Origin: SHZI01 sp963802215
GTDB taxonomy: Bacteria; Pseudomonadota; Gammaproteobacteria; Steroidobacterales; GCA-2729495
Length of the DNA: 64,000 bases
Reading direction: 5' to 3'
NCBI GenBank assembly: GCA_963802215.1
Contig: CAWDHQ010000001.1
Span: 868,001 to 932,000 of the forward strand
Made by a program: the position numbers and the translations under genes
The notes under the pieces: generated by a model
What the model was told of the DNA's origin: nothing
Databases searched by the model: none
The model's input: the letters and a program-made list of their open reading frames with translations, nothing else
In this document: positions 34,531 to 43,256 of the stretch, piece after piece
How the letters are laid out: every line of letters starts with the position of its first letter
Numbering within the stretch: the first letter of the stretch is position 1

Positions 34531-35343
34531 TCACGCCGCGGTCAGGCCAAGCCACGACAGCGCCAGCGCAAACAAGGGCAGCGCTGCCATGATGCTGTCG
34601 AGGCGATCGAGTACGCCACCATGCCCGGGAATTAGGCGGCCGCTGTCCTTCGCCCCCACACTGCGCTTGAACATGCTCTCCGCAAGGTCCCCGACCACAG
34701 ACAGGGTGGCGATCCCGAGCCCCACTGGAACCATGCTTGCCGGCGACACACCAACCAGGAGGCCGCCGGCAGCCGCCGTGAGCGTTGCCAGCAGGACCCC
34801 ACCGAAGAGCCCTTCCCACGTCTTGCCGGGACTGACCCGCGGGGCCAGCCTCACGCGTCCAAAGCGGCGCCCGGCGAAGTAGGCACCGATGTCGGCGGCA
34901 AAAACGGTCCCCAGTGCCAGCAGTGCGAGCGCCGGCCCCCGGCCAGGGACGCTCAGGATGGCCACCAGGGCAAGCCAGGCCGGGACGAGCGCCACGACAC
35001 CGGCGACACCCGCCAACACGGGCGGCACGGGCGTCGGGTAGCGGAGAATCCAGACCAGCGCCAGAGCCCACCAGAGCAGCGCCACGTACAGCACGGCTTC
35101 GAGGGAAATAACGGCTGGCACCAGCCAGCCGGCAGCGGCAAGCAGGAGGGCGATGGCACCGGCATAGGCGGCACGTAATCGTGGCAGCTGCCAGCCCAGG
35201 AATGCAGACCACTCCCAGGCCCCGAGGACCATAACGACGGCTGCGACCAACGCAACGACCCGTACGGGAGCAAGGAAGAGAACCACCAGCAGGCCAGCCA
35301 GCAGCGGAACGGCGGTGAGCACTCGTTGCGTCAGCTGGCTCAT
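34531..35343 (-). CDS. cdsA: Phosphatidate cytidylyltransferase
   Basis: Makes CDP-diacylglycerol, the precursor of all phospholipids, at the inner membrane. The 270-residue product is very hydrophobic with about eight membrane helices and ends with the CDP-transferase signature FKRSVGAKDSGRLIPGHGG followed by VLDRLDS. ATG 35343 (MSQLTQRVLTAVPLL) follows a CAGGG; the GTG at 35355 is the alternative. It lies between uppS and rseP. Confidence 0.97.
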   Translation of the reverse strand: MSQLTQRVLTAVPLLAGLLVVLFLAPVRVVALVAAVVMVLGAWEWSAFLGWQLPRLRAAYAGAIALLLAAAGWLVPAVISLEAVLYVALLWWALALVWILRYPTPVPPVLAGVAGVVALVPAWLALVAILSVPGRGPALALLALGTVFAADIGAYFAGRRFGRVRLAPRVSPGKTWEGLFGGVLLATLTAAAGGLLVGVSPASMVPVGLGIATLSVVGDLAESMFKRSVGAKDSGRLIPGHGGVLDRLDSIMAALPLFALALSWLGLTAA

Positions 35344-35374
35344 GGCCCTGGGCACCGCCGGGTGGAGTGGAAAG

Positions 35375-36124
35375 TCAGTCCGCGATCGCCTCGAGCTGGT
35401 CGCCCGTCCGCCCGAACCGCCGCTGGCGCTGACTGAAAGCCTCGAGCGCCTGGGCGATCTGGTCGGCGCCGAAATCAGGCCAGAGCGTGTCAGTGAAGCA
35501 CAATTCAGTGTAAGCGAGGTCCCAGAGCAGGAAATTGCTGACGCGCTGCTCTCCGCCAGTGCGTATCAGGAGGTCCGGCGATGGCAGGCCGGCCAGGGCG
35601 CGGTGCCGGTCGATCAGGGCCTCGTCGATATCGGCGGGATCCAGATCGCCCGAACGCACCTTCTGGCTGATCCGACGCACGGCCTGCACCATGTCCCACT
35701 GCCCCCCGTAGGCCACGGCCAGAACGAGGGTCATCCGGGTATTCGCCGCGGTCCGTGCCTCGGCATCCGCCATGCGCTTCCGCAGAATCGTCGGCAGGCT
35801 TTCCCGGGCGCCAATGAAGCGCAACTGGATGCCGTTCTCGTGGAGGGTGTCCACCTCGCGCTGGAGGACTTCGACGAACAGACGCATCAGGGCGTCCACC
35901 TCGCTGGGCGGACGTTTCCAGTTCTCGCTGCTGAAGGCGAAAAGAGTCAGAACCTTTACATCGGATTCGGCGCAGGCTTCGACCACCTCCCTGGCCGATT
36001 TGACGCCGGCCCGGTGACCGGCGTGCCGGGGCTTGCCGTTACGGGTCGCCCAGCGGCCATTGCCGTCCATGATGATCGCGACGTGGGTCGGTCGTATCGG
36101 TCGGTAGTTGTTGCTGCTGGTCAT
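35375..36124 (-). CDS. uppS: Undecaprenyl diphosphate synthase
   Basis: Cis-prenyltransferase producing the C55 carrier lipid for peptidoglycan and polysaccharides. The 249-residue product has the HVAIIMDGNGRWA catalytic motif, LTLFAFSSENWKRP and the C-terminal LIRTGGEQRVSNFLLWDLAY. ATG 36124 is preceded by GGACGGAAGAG and gives the family length; a GTG at 36160 overlapping the frr stop is less likely. The product supplies the carrier used by the WecA-like enzyme near 59 kb. Confidence 0.98.
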   Translation of the reverse strand: MTSSNNYRPIRPTHVAIIMDGNGRWATRNGKPRHAGHRAGVKSAREVVEACAESDVKVLTLFAFSSENWKRPPSEVDALMRLFVEVLQREVDTLHENGIQLRFIGARESLPTILRKRMADAEARTAANTRMTLVLAVAYGGQWDMVQAVRRISQKVRSGDLDPADIDEALIDRHRALAGLPSPDLLIRTGGEQRVSNFLLWDLAYTELCFTDTLWPDFGADQIAQALEAFSQRQRRFGRTGDQLEAIAD

Positions 36125-36159
36125 CACTCTTCCGTCCTTGGACCTGCGCCAGGTAATCA

Positions 36160-36717
36160 CTAGAACTCCATGATTTCTTTTTGTTTTTCTTCCGAGATCC
36201 TGTCGATTTCCGCCACGTACTTGTCGGTCAGATCCTGGATCTGCTGGGCACCCTGCCGCTCCAGATCCTCGTTGATCAGCTTCTCCTTCAGGGCTTCCTT
36301 GATGTCCGTCATGGCGTCCCGCCTGACATTGCGGACGGCCACCCGGCCCAACTCTGCTTCCTGCTTCACAAGCTTTGCCAGGTCCCTGCGCCGCTCCTCG
36401 GTCAGAACCGGCAGCGGCACCCGGATCACGGTTCCCGCCGTCACCGGGGTAAACCCCAGGTTGGCACTCATGATGGCCTTCTCAATGACGCCGACCATGC
36501 CCTTCTCCCAGGGTGTCACTGACAGGGTGCGGGCGTCTTCGACCGCAATGTTGGCGGTCTGTGACAGGGGCACGGTGGTGCCGTAATACTCGACCATCAG
36601 ATGCTCCAGCAGGCTGGGACTGGCCCTCCCCGTGCGAAGTTTACGTAACGCCTGGCCCATTGCTGTGACGCATTTGGCCATGCGCTGGTCTGCGTCCTGC
36701 CGAATTTCGTTAATCAC
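36160..36717 (-). CDS. frr: Ribosome recycling factor
   Basis: Splits post-termination ribosomes together with EF-G. The 185-residue product is standard length, beginning MINEIRQDADQRMAKCV, with the LRTGRASPSLLEHLMVEYYGT motif, LPVLTEERRRDLAKLVKQEAE and helical C-terminus. It lies 41 bp after pyrH. Confidence 0.98.
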   Translation of the reverse strand: MINEIRQDADQRMAKCVTAMGQALRKLRTGRASPSLLEHLMVEYYGTTVPLSQTANIAVEDARTLSVTPWEKGMVGVIEKAIMSANLGFTPVTAGTVIRVPLPVLTEERRRDLAKLVKQEAELGRVAVRNVRRDAMTDIKEALKEKLINEDLERQGAQQIQDLTDKYVAEIDRISEEKQKEIMEF

Positions 36718-36758
36718 GCTTCCTCCCCTTTGCCGCCCGGTCGGCCGACAGTCGGGAC

Positions 36759-37481
36759 CTACTCGGCCACGAGGGTCCCGACGTTTTCGCCCCGGGCCAG
36801 CCTCAGCAGCTCGCCAGCCACGTTCAGATTGAACACGCGGATCGGAACGCTGTTCTCACGGCACATCACCACGGCCGTGGTATCCATGACATTGAGCTTG
36901 TCGTTGATGACCCGATCGAAAGTCAGCCGGTCGTAGCGTTTCGCACCGGGATCCTTCTTGGGGTCGGCCGTGTAGACGCCATCAACCTGGGTCCCCTTGA
37001 CGAGGATGTCGGCGCCAACCTCGATCGCCCGGAGCGCCGCCGCCGTATCCGTGGTGAAGAACGGGTTGCCCGTGCCGGCCGCGAAGATCGTTACGCGCCC
37101 CTTCTCCAGGTGGCGGATCGCCCGGCGGCGAATGTAATCCTCACTGACCTCATGGATCTGCAGGGCTGACATTACCCGCGCATGGCAGCCGACCCGCTCC
37201 AGGGCGTCCTGAAGGGCCAGCGCATTGATGACCGTCGCCAGCATGCCCATGTGGTCGCCGGTAACCCGGTCCATGCCGGCACGAGCCAGCCCCGCACCAC
37301 GAAAGATGTTGCCACCGCCGATGACGATCCCGAGCTCCACGCCGAGAGCCCGGACTTCCTTTACTTCGTTGGCGATGCGGGTCAGGACGTCGGGATCGAT
37401 GCCGTAGTCACCGTTGCCCATCAGTGCCTCGCCACTGAGCTTCAGCAGGATGCGCCGGAAGTGGGGTGGTGAATCATTCAT
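36759..37481 (-). CDS. pyrH: Uridylate kinase
   Basis: Phosphorylates UMP to UDP in pyrimidine synthesis; hexameric and UTP-inhibited in proteobacteria. The 240-residue product has RILLKLSGEALMG, GIVIGGGNIFRG and the GTGNPFFTTDTAAALRA motifs of the amino-acid-kinase fold. It lies between tsf and frr, the conserved rpsB-tsf-pyrH-frr order, 110 bp after tsf. Confidence 0.98.
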   Translation of the reverse strand: MNDSPPHFRRILLKLSGEALMGNGDYGIDPDVLTRIANEVKEVRALGVELGIVIGGGNIFRGAGLARAGMDRVTGDHMGMLATVINALALQDALERVGCHARVMSALQIHEVSEDYIRRRAIRHLEKGRVTIFAAGTGNPFFTTDTAAALRAIEVGADILVKGTQVDGVYTADPKKDPGAKRYDRLTFDRVINDKLNVMDTTAVVMCRENSVPIRVFNLNVAGELLRLARGENVGTLVAE

Positions 37482-37551
37482 GAGCCAGAGACCGTGCGCG
37501 ACTGGAGGGATTCAGGATCTCGAAAGTGCCGCGATTCTACCGGAATTGGCC

Positions 37552-37579
37552 GCTTCGGGTTCAGCCCGGTACCCGAAGC
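37552..37579 (-). repeat. Perfect inverted repeat between tsf and pyrH
   Basis: GCTTCGGGT (minus strand 37579-37571) and ACCCGAAGC (37560-37552) form a 9-bp perfect stem with a 10-base loop. No run of T follows, so it is not a classical terminator. It could stabilise or process the rpsB-tsf transcript or attenuate read-through into pyrH. Confidence 0.7.
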
Positions 37580-37591
37580 CGGAGGTCGACG

Positions 37592-38470
37592 TCACCCCTG
37601 GGAATGCATGGCCGCCACAGCCTCGGCAATATTCTCCGACTTCTTCTCGATGCCCTCGCCAACCTCGAGCCGCACGAACCGGTGCACACGGGCTCCCCGG
37701 TCCTTGAGCAGCTTGGCAATGGACGTGTCCGGGTCCTTGACGAAGGGCTGTCCCACGAGGGCAATCTCGTTCAGGTACTTGCGCAGGCGGCCTTCGACCA
37801 TCTTGGCCACGATCTCGGGCGGCTTGCCCTCGCCGGCGGCCTGTTCGGACAGGATGCGGCGCTCATTGGCCCGCAGGGACTCGGGGACTTCATCCGGTGA
37901 CAGGTATCGGGGGTTGCTGGCAGCAATGTGCATCGCCAGGTCCTTGCCCAGGTCCGGGTCGCCGCCCTCCACGTCCACCAGCACGCCGATGCGGGTGCCG
38001 TGGAAATAGCCAGCCAGCTTGCCGGCCGGACGCACGTACTCGAACCGCCGGATGCCGATGTTCTCGCCGATCTTCGCGACGAGGTCCCGCCGGGCCTCCT
38101 CCAGAGACTGCCCCTCAGGAAGCCTCAGAGCCATCAACTGCTCGACCGAGGCGGGCTGTTCGCGGGCAGCCAGGTCCGCTGCTGCCCGGGCAAAGCGCTG
38201 GAAGTTCTCATCCTTGGCCACGAAGTCGGTCTCGCAGTTGACCTCCATGATGGCCGTTACATCACCCTTGGGACTTGCAGCAGTCAGGATCTGACCCTCG
38301 GCGGCGATACGACCAGCCTTCTTCTCCGCTTTGGCCTGACCGCGGGTGCGGAGCAATTCAACAGCCGTATCGATGTTGCCGTTCGAATCGACGAGCGCCT
38401 TCTTGCACTCCATCATTCCGGCACCGGTGCGATCCCGGAGATCCTTGACCAGGTTTGCTGCTATGGACAT
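37592..38470 (-). CDS. tsf: Translation elongation factor Ts
   Basis: Nucleotide-exchange factor for EF-Tu. The 292-residue product begins MSIAANLVKDLRDRTGAG with the signature TGAGMMECKKALVDSNG (about residues 15-31), and contains NCETDFVAKDENFQRF. The frame is open upstream through the rpsB 3' region, but the family start is clearly at 38470, 19 bp after the rpsB stop. Confidence 0.98.
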   Translation of the reverse strand: MSIAANLVKDLRDRTGAGMMECKKALVDSNGNIDTAVELLRTRGQAKAEKKAGRIAAEGQILTAASPKGDVTAIMEVNCETDFVAKDENFQRFARAAADLAAREQPASVEQLMALRLPEGQSLEEARRDLVAKIGENIGIRRFEYVRPAGKLAGYFHGTRIGVLVDVEGGDPDLGKDLAMHIAASNPRYLSPDEVPESLRANERRILSEQAAGEGKPPEIVAKMVEGRLRKYLNEIALVGQPFVKDPDTSIAKLLKDRGARVHRFVRLEVGEGIEKKSENIAEAVAAMHSQG

Positions 38471-38489
38471 GGTGACTCTCCCGCCCTGC

Positions 38490-39443
38490 TCAGGCCTGGG
38501 CCTCGTTGTCGCCGGTTTCTGCATCGCCGGAGTGAGGCGCCGTATCGGCGCTCCCCGAGTCGCCAGCGGAACCAGCCGCGTCGGCGGTGCCCGCAGCCTT
38601 GGCACTCTTGGTGCGGGCGCGGGGGGCGCCGGCGGGCGCGGACCCGGGCTTGCGGGCCGGGCGCTTCGCTGGGGCGGGTCGCCGCCCTTCAGGCGAGGAC
38701 TTGGGCCGGCCCTCGGCGTCGAGTTCGACGAAGTCGTCTTCGCCCACCGGTAATGCCGGGATCGAAGCCTTGCCCTCGAGCACGGCGTCGGCGACTGCAA
38801 TGGCATAGAGCTCGGCAGCGCGCATGGCGTCGTCGTTGCCGGGAATCATGTACTGGACACCATCGGGGGAGGAATTCGTATCCACAATCCCAACCACGGG
38901 AATGCCCAGCTTGTTGGCCTCGTGCACGGCGATCTTCTCGTGGCCCACGTCGATCACGAAGATCGCGTCCGGCAGGGTGGCCATGGTCTTCACGCCACCG
39001 AGGCTGCGCTCGAGTTTCTCGCGCTCCCGGCGACGTTCCAGGACTTCCTTCTTCGTCAGCTTGCTGAAGCGGCCATCCTGCTCCATGGCGTCGAGATCCT
39101 CGAGGCGCTTGATGGACTGCTTGACGGTCTTGAAATTTGTCAGGGTGCCACCGAGCCAGCGGTGGCTGACGTGGGGCATGCCGCACCGGTCGGCCTGGAC
39201 TTTGACGGAGTCCCGCGCGGACCGCTTGGTGCCGACGAACAGGATCCTCCCGCCGTCAGCAGCGAGGGACCGGATGAATGCGGTCGCCTTGCGGAACAGC
39301 GGAACGGTATGCTCCAGGTTGATGATGTGGATGTTGTTGCGGGCGCCGAAGATGTACGGGCCCATCTTGGGGTTCCAGTAGCGAGTCTGGTGGCCAAAAT
39401 GCACACCAGCCTCGAGCATCTGGCGCATGCTCACGTCAGTCAT
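38490..39443 (-). CDS. rpsB: 30S ribosomal protein S2 with long C-terminal tail
   Basis: Small-subunit ribosomal protein. The first 240 residues are typical S2 (MRQMLEAGVHFGHQTRYWNP, GTKRSARDSV, RWLGGTLTNFKTVKQSI, GIPVVGIVDTN). The E. coli protein ends near there (241), but this one continues to 317 with an Ala/Pro/Lys/Arg-rich then acidic low-complexity tail (PAKRPARKPGSAP, later GDSGSADTAPHSGDAETGD). The ATG at 39443 follows AAGGAGATCCC, a strong ribosome-binding site. It is followed by tsf. Confidence 0.97.
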   Translation of the reverse strand: MTDVSMRQMLEAGVHFGHQTRYWNPKMGPYIFGARNNIHIINLEHTVPLFRKATAFIRSLAADGGRILFVGTKRSARDSVKVQADRCGMPHVSHRWLGGTLTNFKTVKQSIKRLEDLDAMEQDGRFSKLTKKEVLERRREREKLERSLGGVKTMATLPDAIFVIDVGHEKIAVHEANKLGIPVVGIVDTNSSPDGVQYMIPGNDDAMRAAELYAIAVADAVLEGKASIPALPVGEDDFVELDAEGRPKSSPEGRRPAPAKRPARKPGSAPAGAPRARTKSAKAAGTADAAGSAGDSGSADTAPHSGDAETGDNEAQA

Positions 39444-39628
39444 GGGATCTCCTTCGGGACCGGACCCCGGGACCAGTCAGTGACCAGCCTCGGATCAGGG
39501 CCTCTTAACGTTACTTCGGGTTAGGGCCGCCGCGGTCCCCATCCGGCAACCGGCTCCCGAAACGGGAAGCGGCACCCAGCCAGACGTGACGGAACGCGTG
39601 TGGATTTCGTTGCCTCTAGGGCGGGCGC

Positions 39629-39657
39629 TTTATACCATAGCGGATTAACGGTCACAA
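39629..39657 (-). promoter_or_regulatory. Probable sigma-70 promoter of rpsB-tsf
   Basis: On the minus strand TTGTGA (39657-39652) and TATAAA (39634-39629) are separated by 17 bases, close to the sigma-70 consensus. Transcription would begin near 39622, giving a leader of about 180 bases before rpsB. The leader includes a GC hairpin-forming stretch (GCTTCCCGTTTCGGGAGC-like, near 39550-39570), which may be an S2 autoregulatory structure; that part is inference. Confidence 0.7.
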
Positions 39658-39739
39658 CGCGGTTCCGGTCCCTGGTCCGACCCCCCTGGTCCAGTCCCTG
39701 GGGCTCCCACCCCCCCGGCCACGCCAGGTTTCATCAAGG

Positions 39740-40507
39740 ATGAGCATCACCATCAAGACCCCGGCCGAGCAGGACGCCATGCGGGCGGCCGGCCGCCTCA
39801 CCGCCGCCGTGCTCGACATGATCGGCCCCTATATCCAGCCGGGGGTCACGACGGACGAACTGGACCGGATCTGCCACGACTACATCGTCGATGTGCAGCA
39901 TGCCATCCCGGCCCCCCTCAACTACCGCGGCTTTCCCAAGTCCATCTGCACATCCGTAAACCACGTGGTGTGCCACGGGATCCCGGGTGACAAGAAGCTC
40001 CGGCCCGGCGACATCGTCAACGTGGACATCACGGTCATCAAGGATGGCTTCCACGGTGACAGCAGCCGGATGTTTTTTATCGGCAAGGGAACCATCCAGG
40101 GAGAACGGGTAGTCCGGGTCTGCCGCGAGGCCCTCTGGCTGGGGATCGAGCAGGCCCGGCCCGGCAGGCGACTTGGCGATATCGGCCACGCCATCCAGCG
40201 ATACGTGGAAGCCGAGGGCTTCAGTGTGGTCCGCGAATACTGCGGCCACGGCATCGGCAGGATTTTCCACGAGGATCCCCAGGTCCTTCACTACGGGGAA
40301 CCGGGCACGGGACTGGAACTGAGGGAGGGCCTGACCTTCACGATCGAACCGATGGTGAATGTCGGCAAACGTCACGTCCGGCTCCTGCCGGACGGCTGGA
40401 CCGTCGTCACCCGGGATCACTCGCTGTCAGCCCAGTGGGAACACACGATTCTGATCACCAAGGATGGGTGCGAGGTCCTGACCCTCGGCGCGGACGAACG
40501 GCGATGA
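39740..40507 (+). CDS. map: Methionine aminopeptidase, type I
   Basis: Removes N-terminal methionine from new proteins. The 255-residue product begins MSITIKTPAEQDAMRAAGRL and has the metal-ligand motifs VNVDITVIKDGFHGDSSRMF, GHGIGRIFHEDPQV and FTIEPMV. It lies opposite rpsB, as in many bacteria, and its stop overlaps the glnD start. Confidence 0.98.
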   Translation: MSITIKTPAEQDAMRAAGRLTAAVLDMIGPYIQPGVTTDELDRICHDYIVDVQHAIPAPLNYRGFPKSICTSVNHVVCHGIPGDKKLRPGDIVNVDITVIKDGFHGDSSRMFFIGKGTIQGERVVRVCREALWLGIEQARPGRRLGDIGHAIQRYVEAEGFSVVREYCGHGIGRIFHEDPQVLHYGEPGTGLELREGLTFTIEPMVNVGKRHVRLLPDGWTVVTRDHSLSAQWEHTILITKDGCEVLTLGADERR

Positions 40508-43221
40508 ATGCGGCAGCCATTCCCGCGCTAAACCTGACCGACGATGCCCGGCACCTGGCGTCCACCGTACTTCAGGCGGACGGTGCAGCCTTCGACTGGC
40601 CTGCCGTGCGCCACCTCCTCCACGCTGCCGGCGATGCCAGGGTCATCCTGCGGCACGTGCTGAACGCGGGCAATTCGGCGCTGAAGCAGCGCTTTCTGGC
40701 CGGCGAAACGGCCGCGCGGCTGGTGGCAGACCGGGCCGCCCTGGTGGACCTCGTGGTCTGCGAAGCATGGCGGCGGGCGGGAGACCCGGGCCACGCCGAC
40801 TGCGCCCTGGTGGCCGTCGGCGGCTACGGCCGGGGTGAACTGCATCCCTACTCGGACGTGGACCTGCTCGTCCTGACTCCGCCCCGGGACAGGCCACCCC
40901 CGCCGGACAGCCTCTCGGATTTCCTGACCCTGCTCTGGGACGCCGGCATCGAGATCCGCCACAGCGTCCGGAGTGCCGCCGAGTGCGGCCAGGATGCGGG
41001 GCACGACCTCACTGTCATTACCACGCTGATGGAAGCCCGGCTGCTGGTGGGATCCGAAGACCTGCTGTGGGAAATGCAGGCGGCGATTGCCCCCGGCAAG
41101 GTCTGGCCGTCGCGACAGTTCTTCGAAGGGAAGATCCGCGAACAGCAGAGCCGCCATCACCGCTACGACGACACCGCCTACAACCTTGAGCCCGACGTGA
41201 AGGGCAGCCCGGGCGGGCTGCGCGACATCCAGACCATCAGCTGGGTTGCGCTCCGCGAGTACGGGCGTGGTGACCTGGAGTACCTGGTCAGCCGCAGCTT
41301 CCTGAGCCCGCCCGAACTGCGGCTGCTCATCCAGGGCCGGGAGTTCCTCTGGCGGATACGCTTTGCGCTCCACCTTCTTACCGGCCGCCACGAGGACCGG
41401 CTGCTGTTCGATCACCAGAGCCGGATTGCCCAGCTGTTCGGATACCAGGACGCGACGTACATGCTCGCCGTCGAGCAGTTCATGCAGCGCTATTACCGCA
41501 CCGTAATGGACCTTAGCCGCCTCAATGAGATGCTGCTCCAGCAGTTCCAGGAGGCCATCCTCAACGACCCCGATGCGGAAGCCGTGCCACTGAACGAGCG
41601 CTTCAGCGTGCACAACGGGTTTCTCCAGGTCGCTGATGATGGCGCCTTTGACCGGACGCCATCTGCACTGCTGGAACTGTTCCTGATCCTGCAGCAACGC
41701 CCGGAGCTGAAGGGCGTCAGTGCGGGAACGATTTCCCTCATTCGACGAAGTCTCAACCTGATTGACGACGAGTTTCGCCAGGACCCCCGCAATCACCGTC
41801 TCTTCCTGCAGATCCTCCGCGCGAAGGAGGGCGTCACGCACGAACTGCGGAGAATGAACCGCTACGGGGTGCTGGGCCGGTACGTGCCAGCCTTTGGCCG
41901 GATAGTCGGCCGCATGCAGTACGACCTGTTCCACGCTTACACCGTGGATGAGCACACGCTGTTCGTTGTTAGCAACCTGCGGCGGTTTGCGCTTGACCGC
42001 TACAACCACGAATACCCGCGCTGCTCGGAAATAATGCAGGCTCTGCCGGCGCCCGAACTCGCCTATCTGGCCGGACTGTTCCATGACATAGCCAAGGGTC
42101 GCGGCGGCGATCACTCCGAGCTGGGGGCTCTCGATGCGGAGTCCTTCGTGCTCGAGCATGGCATGAGCAGGTACGACGCCAGGCTCGTGGCCTGGCTCGT
42201 GCGCAACCACCTGCTGCTGTCGCTCACCGCCCAGAAGCGCGACATCAGCGACCCTGCCGTGATCCGGGACTTCGCCGGACTGATCGGGGACGAGGTACAT
42301 CTGGATTACCTGTACCTGCTGACAGTGGCAGACGTGCGCGGCACCAATCCCAAACTGTGGAATTCCTGGAAAGCACAGCTCTTCGAGGAGCTCTACGGCC
42401 AGGCCAAGCGCGCTCTCCGCCGCGGCCTGGAGAAACCGATCGACCGGGACGAACTGATTGCGGAGCGCAAGGCCGCGGCGCGATCCCTACCCGGCACGGC
42501 GGGCATTCCTGCGCCCCGGATCGACGAGATCTGGGGGGAACTGGGAGACGATTATTTCCTGCGCTGCCGGCCCGAGGAGATCGCCTGGCACACCCACCTG
42601 CTCGCGGCCCGGGAAGATGAGGGACGACGGGTGCTGGTCGGCGTGCAGGACGAGGCGTCAGGAGCCGGCACCTCTGTGGTTGTCTACGCGCCCCAGGACC
42701 GTTCGACATTCGCCACCGCCACGGCAGTACTCGACGAACTGGGACTGAACATCGCCGATGCCCGCATCATCCGGCTCGCCAACGGGTTCAGCCTGTCGAC
42801 CTACGTAGTCCTGGAGAATGGCGGCGAGCAGATTCGCGATGACGAGCGCCGCGACCAGATCCTGCGCCGACTGGAACAGGCGATCACTGCCGGCGAGGAA
42901 AGGACCCTCCGCGTGACACGCCGTCCACCGCGCCAGGTCCGGATGTTCTCGACGCCGACGCTGGTCAGCTTTGCCGCGGACGAGTCCAACGACCGCACGG
43001 TGATGGAGATCGTCGCGAGCGACCGCCCGGGGCTCCTGTGCCAGGTCGGACAAGTGTTGCGCAATCACCGCGTCAGCATCCAGGCCGCCAAGATCCTGAC
43101 CGTCGGTGAACGCGCCGAGGACGTCTTCTACGTGACGGACGCCGCGGGCGCTCCCCTCGATCCGGAGCTCTCCGAACGCCTGAAGCAGGCGGTGACCCGC
43201 GCGCTCGACAACGCCGCGTAA
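40504..43221 (+). CDS. glnD: Bifunctional uridylyltransferase/uridylyl-removing enzyme GlnD
   Basis: Senses glutamine and adds or removes UMP on PII proteins, setting nitrogen assimilation. The 905-residue product has a nucleotidyltransferase domain with GGYGRGELHPYSDVDLL (residues 106-122), an HD domain for UMP removal (LAGLFHDIAKGRGGDHSELG, about residue 535), and two C-terminal ACT domains (about 715-790 and 830-900, the last beginning VMEIVASDRPGLL). The ATG overlaps the map stop (ATGA), which sets the start. Confidence 0.98.
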   Translation: MNAAAIPALNLTDDARHLASTVLQADGAAFDWPAVRHLLHAAGDARVILRHVLNAGNSALKQRFLAGETAARLVADRAALVDLVVCEAWRRAGDPGHADCALVAVGGYGRGELHPYSDVDLLVLTPPRDRPPPPDSLSDFLTLLWDAGIEIRHSVRSAAECGQDAGHDLTVITTLMEARLLVGSEDLLWEMQAAIAPGKVWPSRQFFEGKIREQQSRHHRYDDTAYNLEPDVKGSPGGLRDIQTISWVALREYGRGDLEYLVSRSFLSPPELRLLIQGREFLWRIRFALHLLTGRHEDRLLFDHQSRIAQLFGYQDATYMLAVEQFMQRYYRTVMDLSRLNEMLLQQFQEAILNDPDAEAVPLNERFSVHNGFLQVADDGAFDRTPSALLELFLILQQRPELKGVSAGTISLIRRSLNLIDDEFRQDPRNHRLFLQILRAKEGVTHELRRMNRYGVLGRYVPAFGRIVGRMQYDLFHAYTVDEHTLFVVSNLRRFALDRYNHEYPRCSEIMQALPAPELAYLAGLFHDIAKGRGGDHSELGALDAESFVLEHGMSRYDARLVAWLVRNHLLLSLTAQKRDISDPAVIRDFAGLIGDEVHLDYLYLLTVADVRGTNPKLWNSWKAQLFEELYGQAKRALRRGLEKPIDRDELIAERKAAARSLPGTAGIPAPRIDEIWGELGDDYFLRCRPEEIAWHTHLLAAREDEGRRVLVGVQDEASGAGTSVVVYAPQDRSTFATATAVLDELGLNIADARIIRLANGFSLSTYVVLENGGEQIRDDERRDQILRRLEQAITAGEERTLRVTRRPPRQVRMFSTPTLVSFAADESNDRTVMEIVASDRPGLLCQVGQVLRNHRVSIQAAKILTVGERAEDVFYVTDAAGAPLDPELSERLKQAVTRALDNAA

Positions 43222-43256
43222 CCCCCAATCCCGATATTCAGACCCGGACGGAATCA

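Noticed and set aside
38471..38806. N-terminal extension of the tsf frame
   Set aside because: It overlaps the rpsB tail in another frame; EF-Ts proteins begin at MSIAANLVKDLRD.
40528..42300. Minus-strand open frame of 590 codons inside glnD
   Set aside because: Antisense to GlnD, which has all its catalytic motifs; the reverse frame shows no domain.
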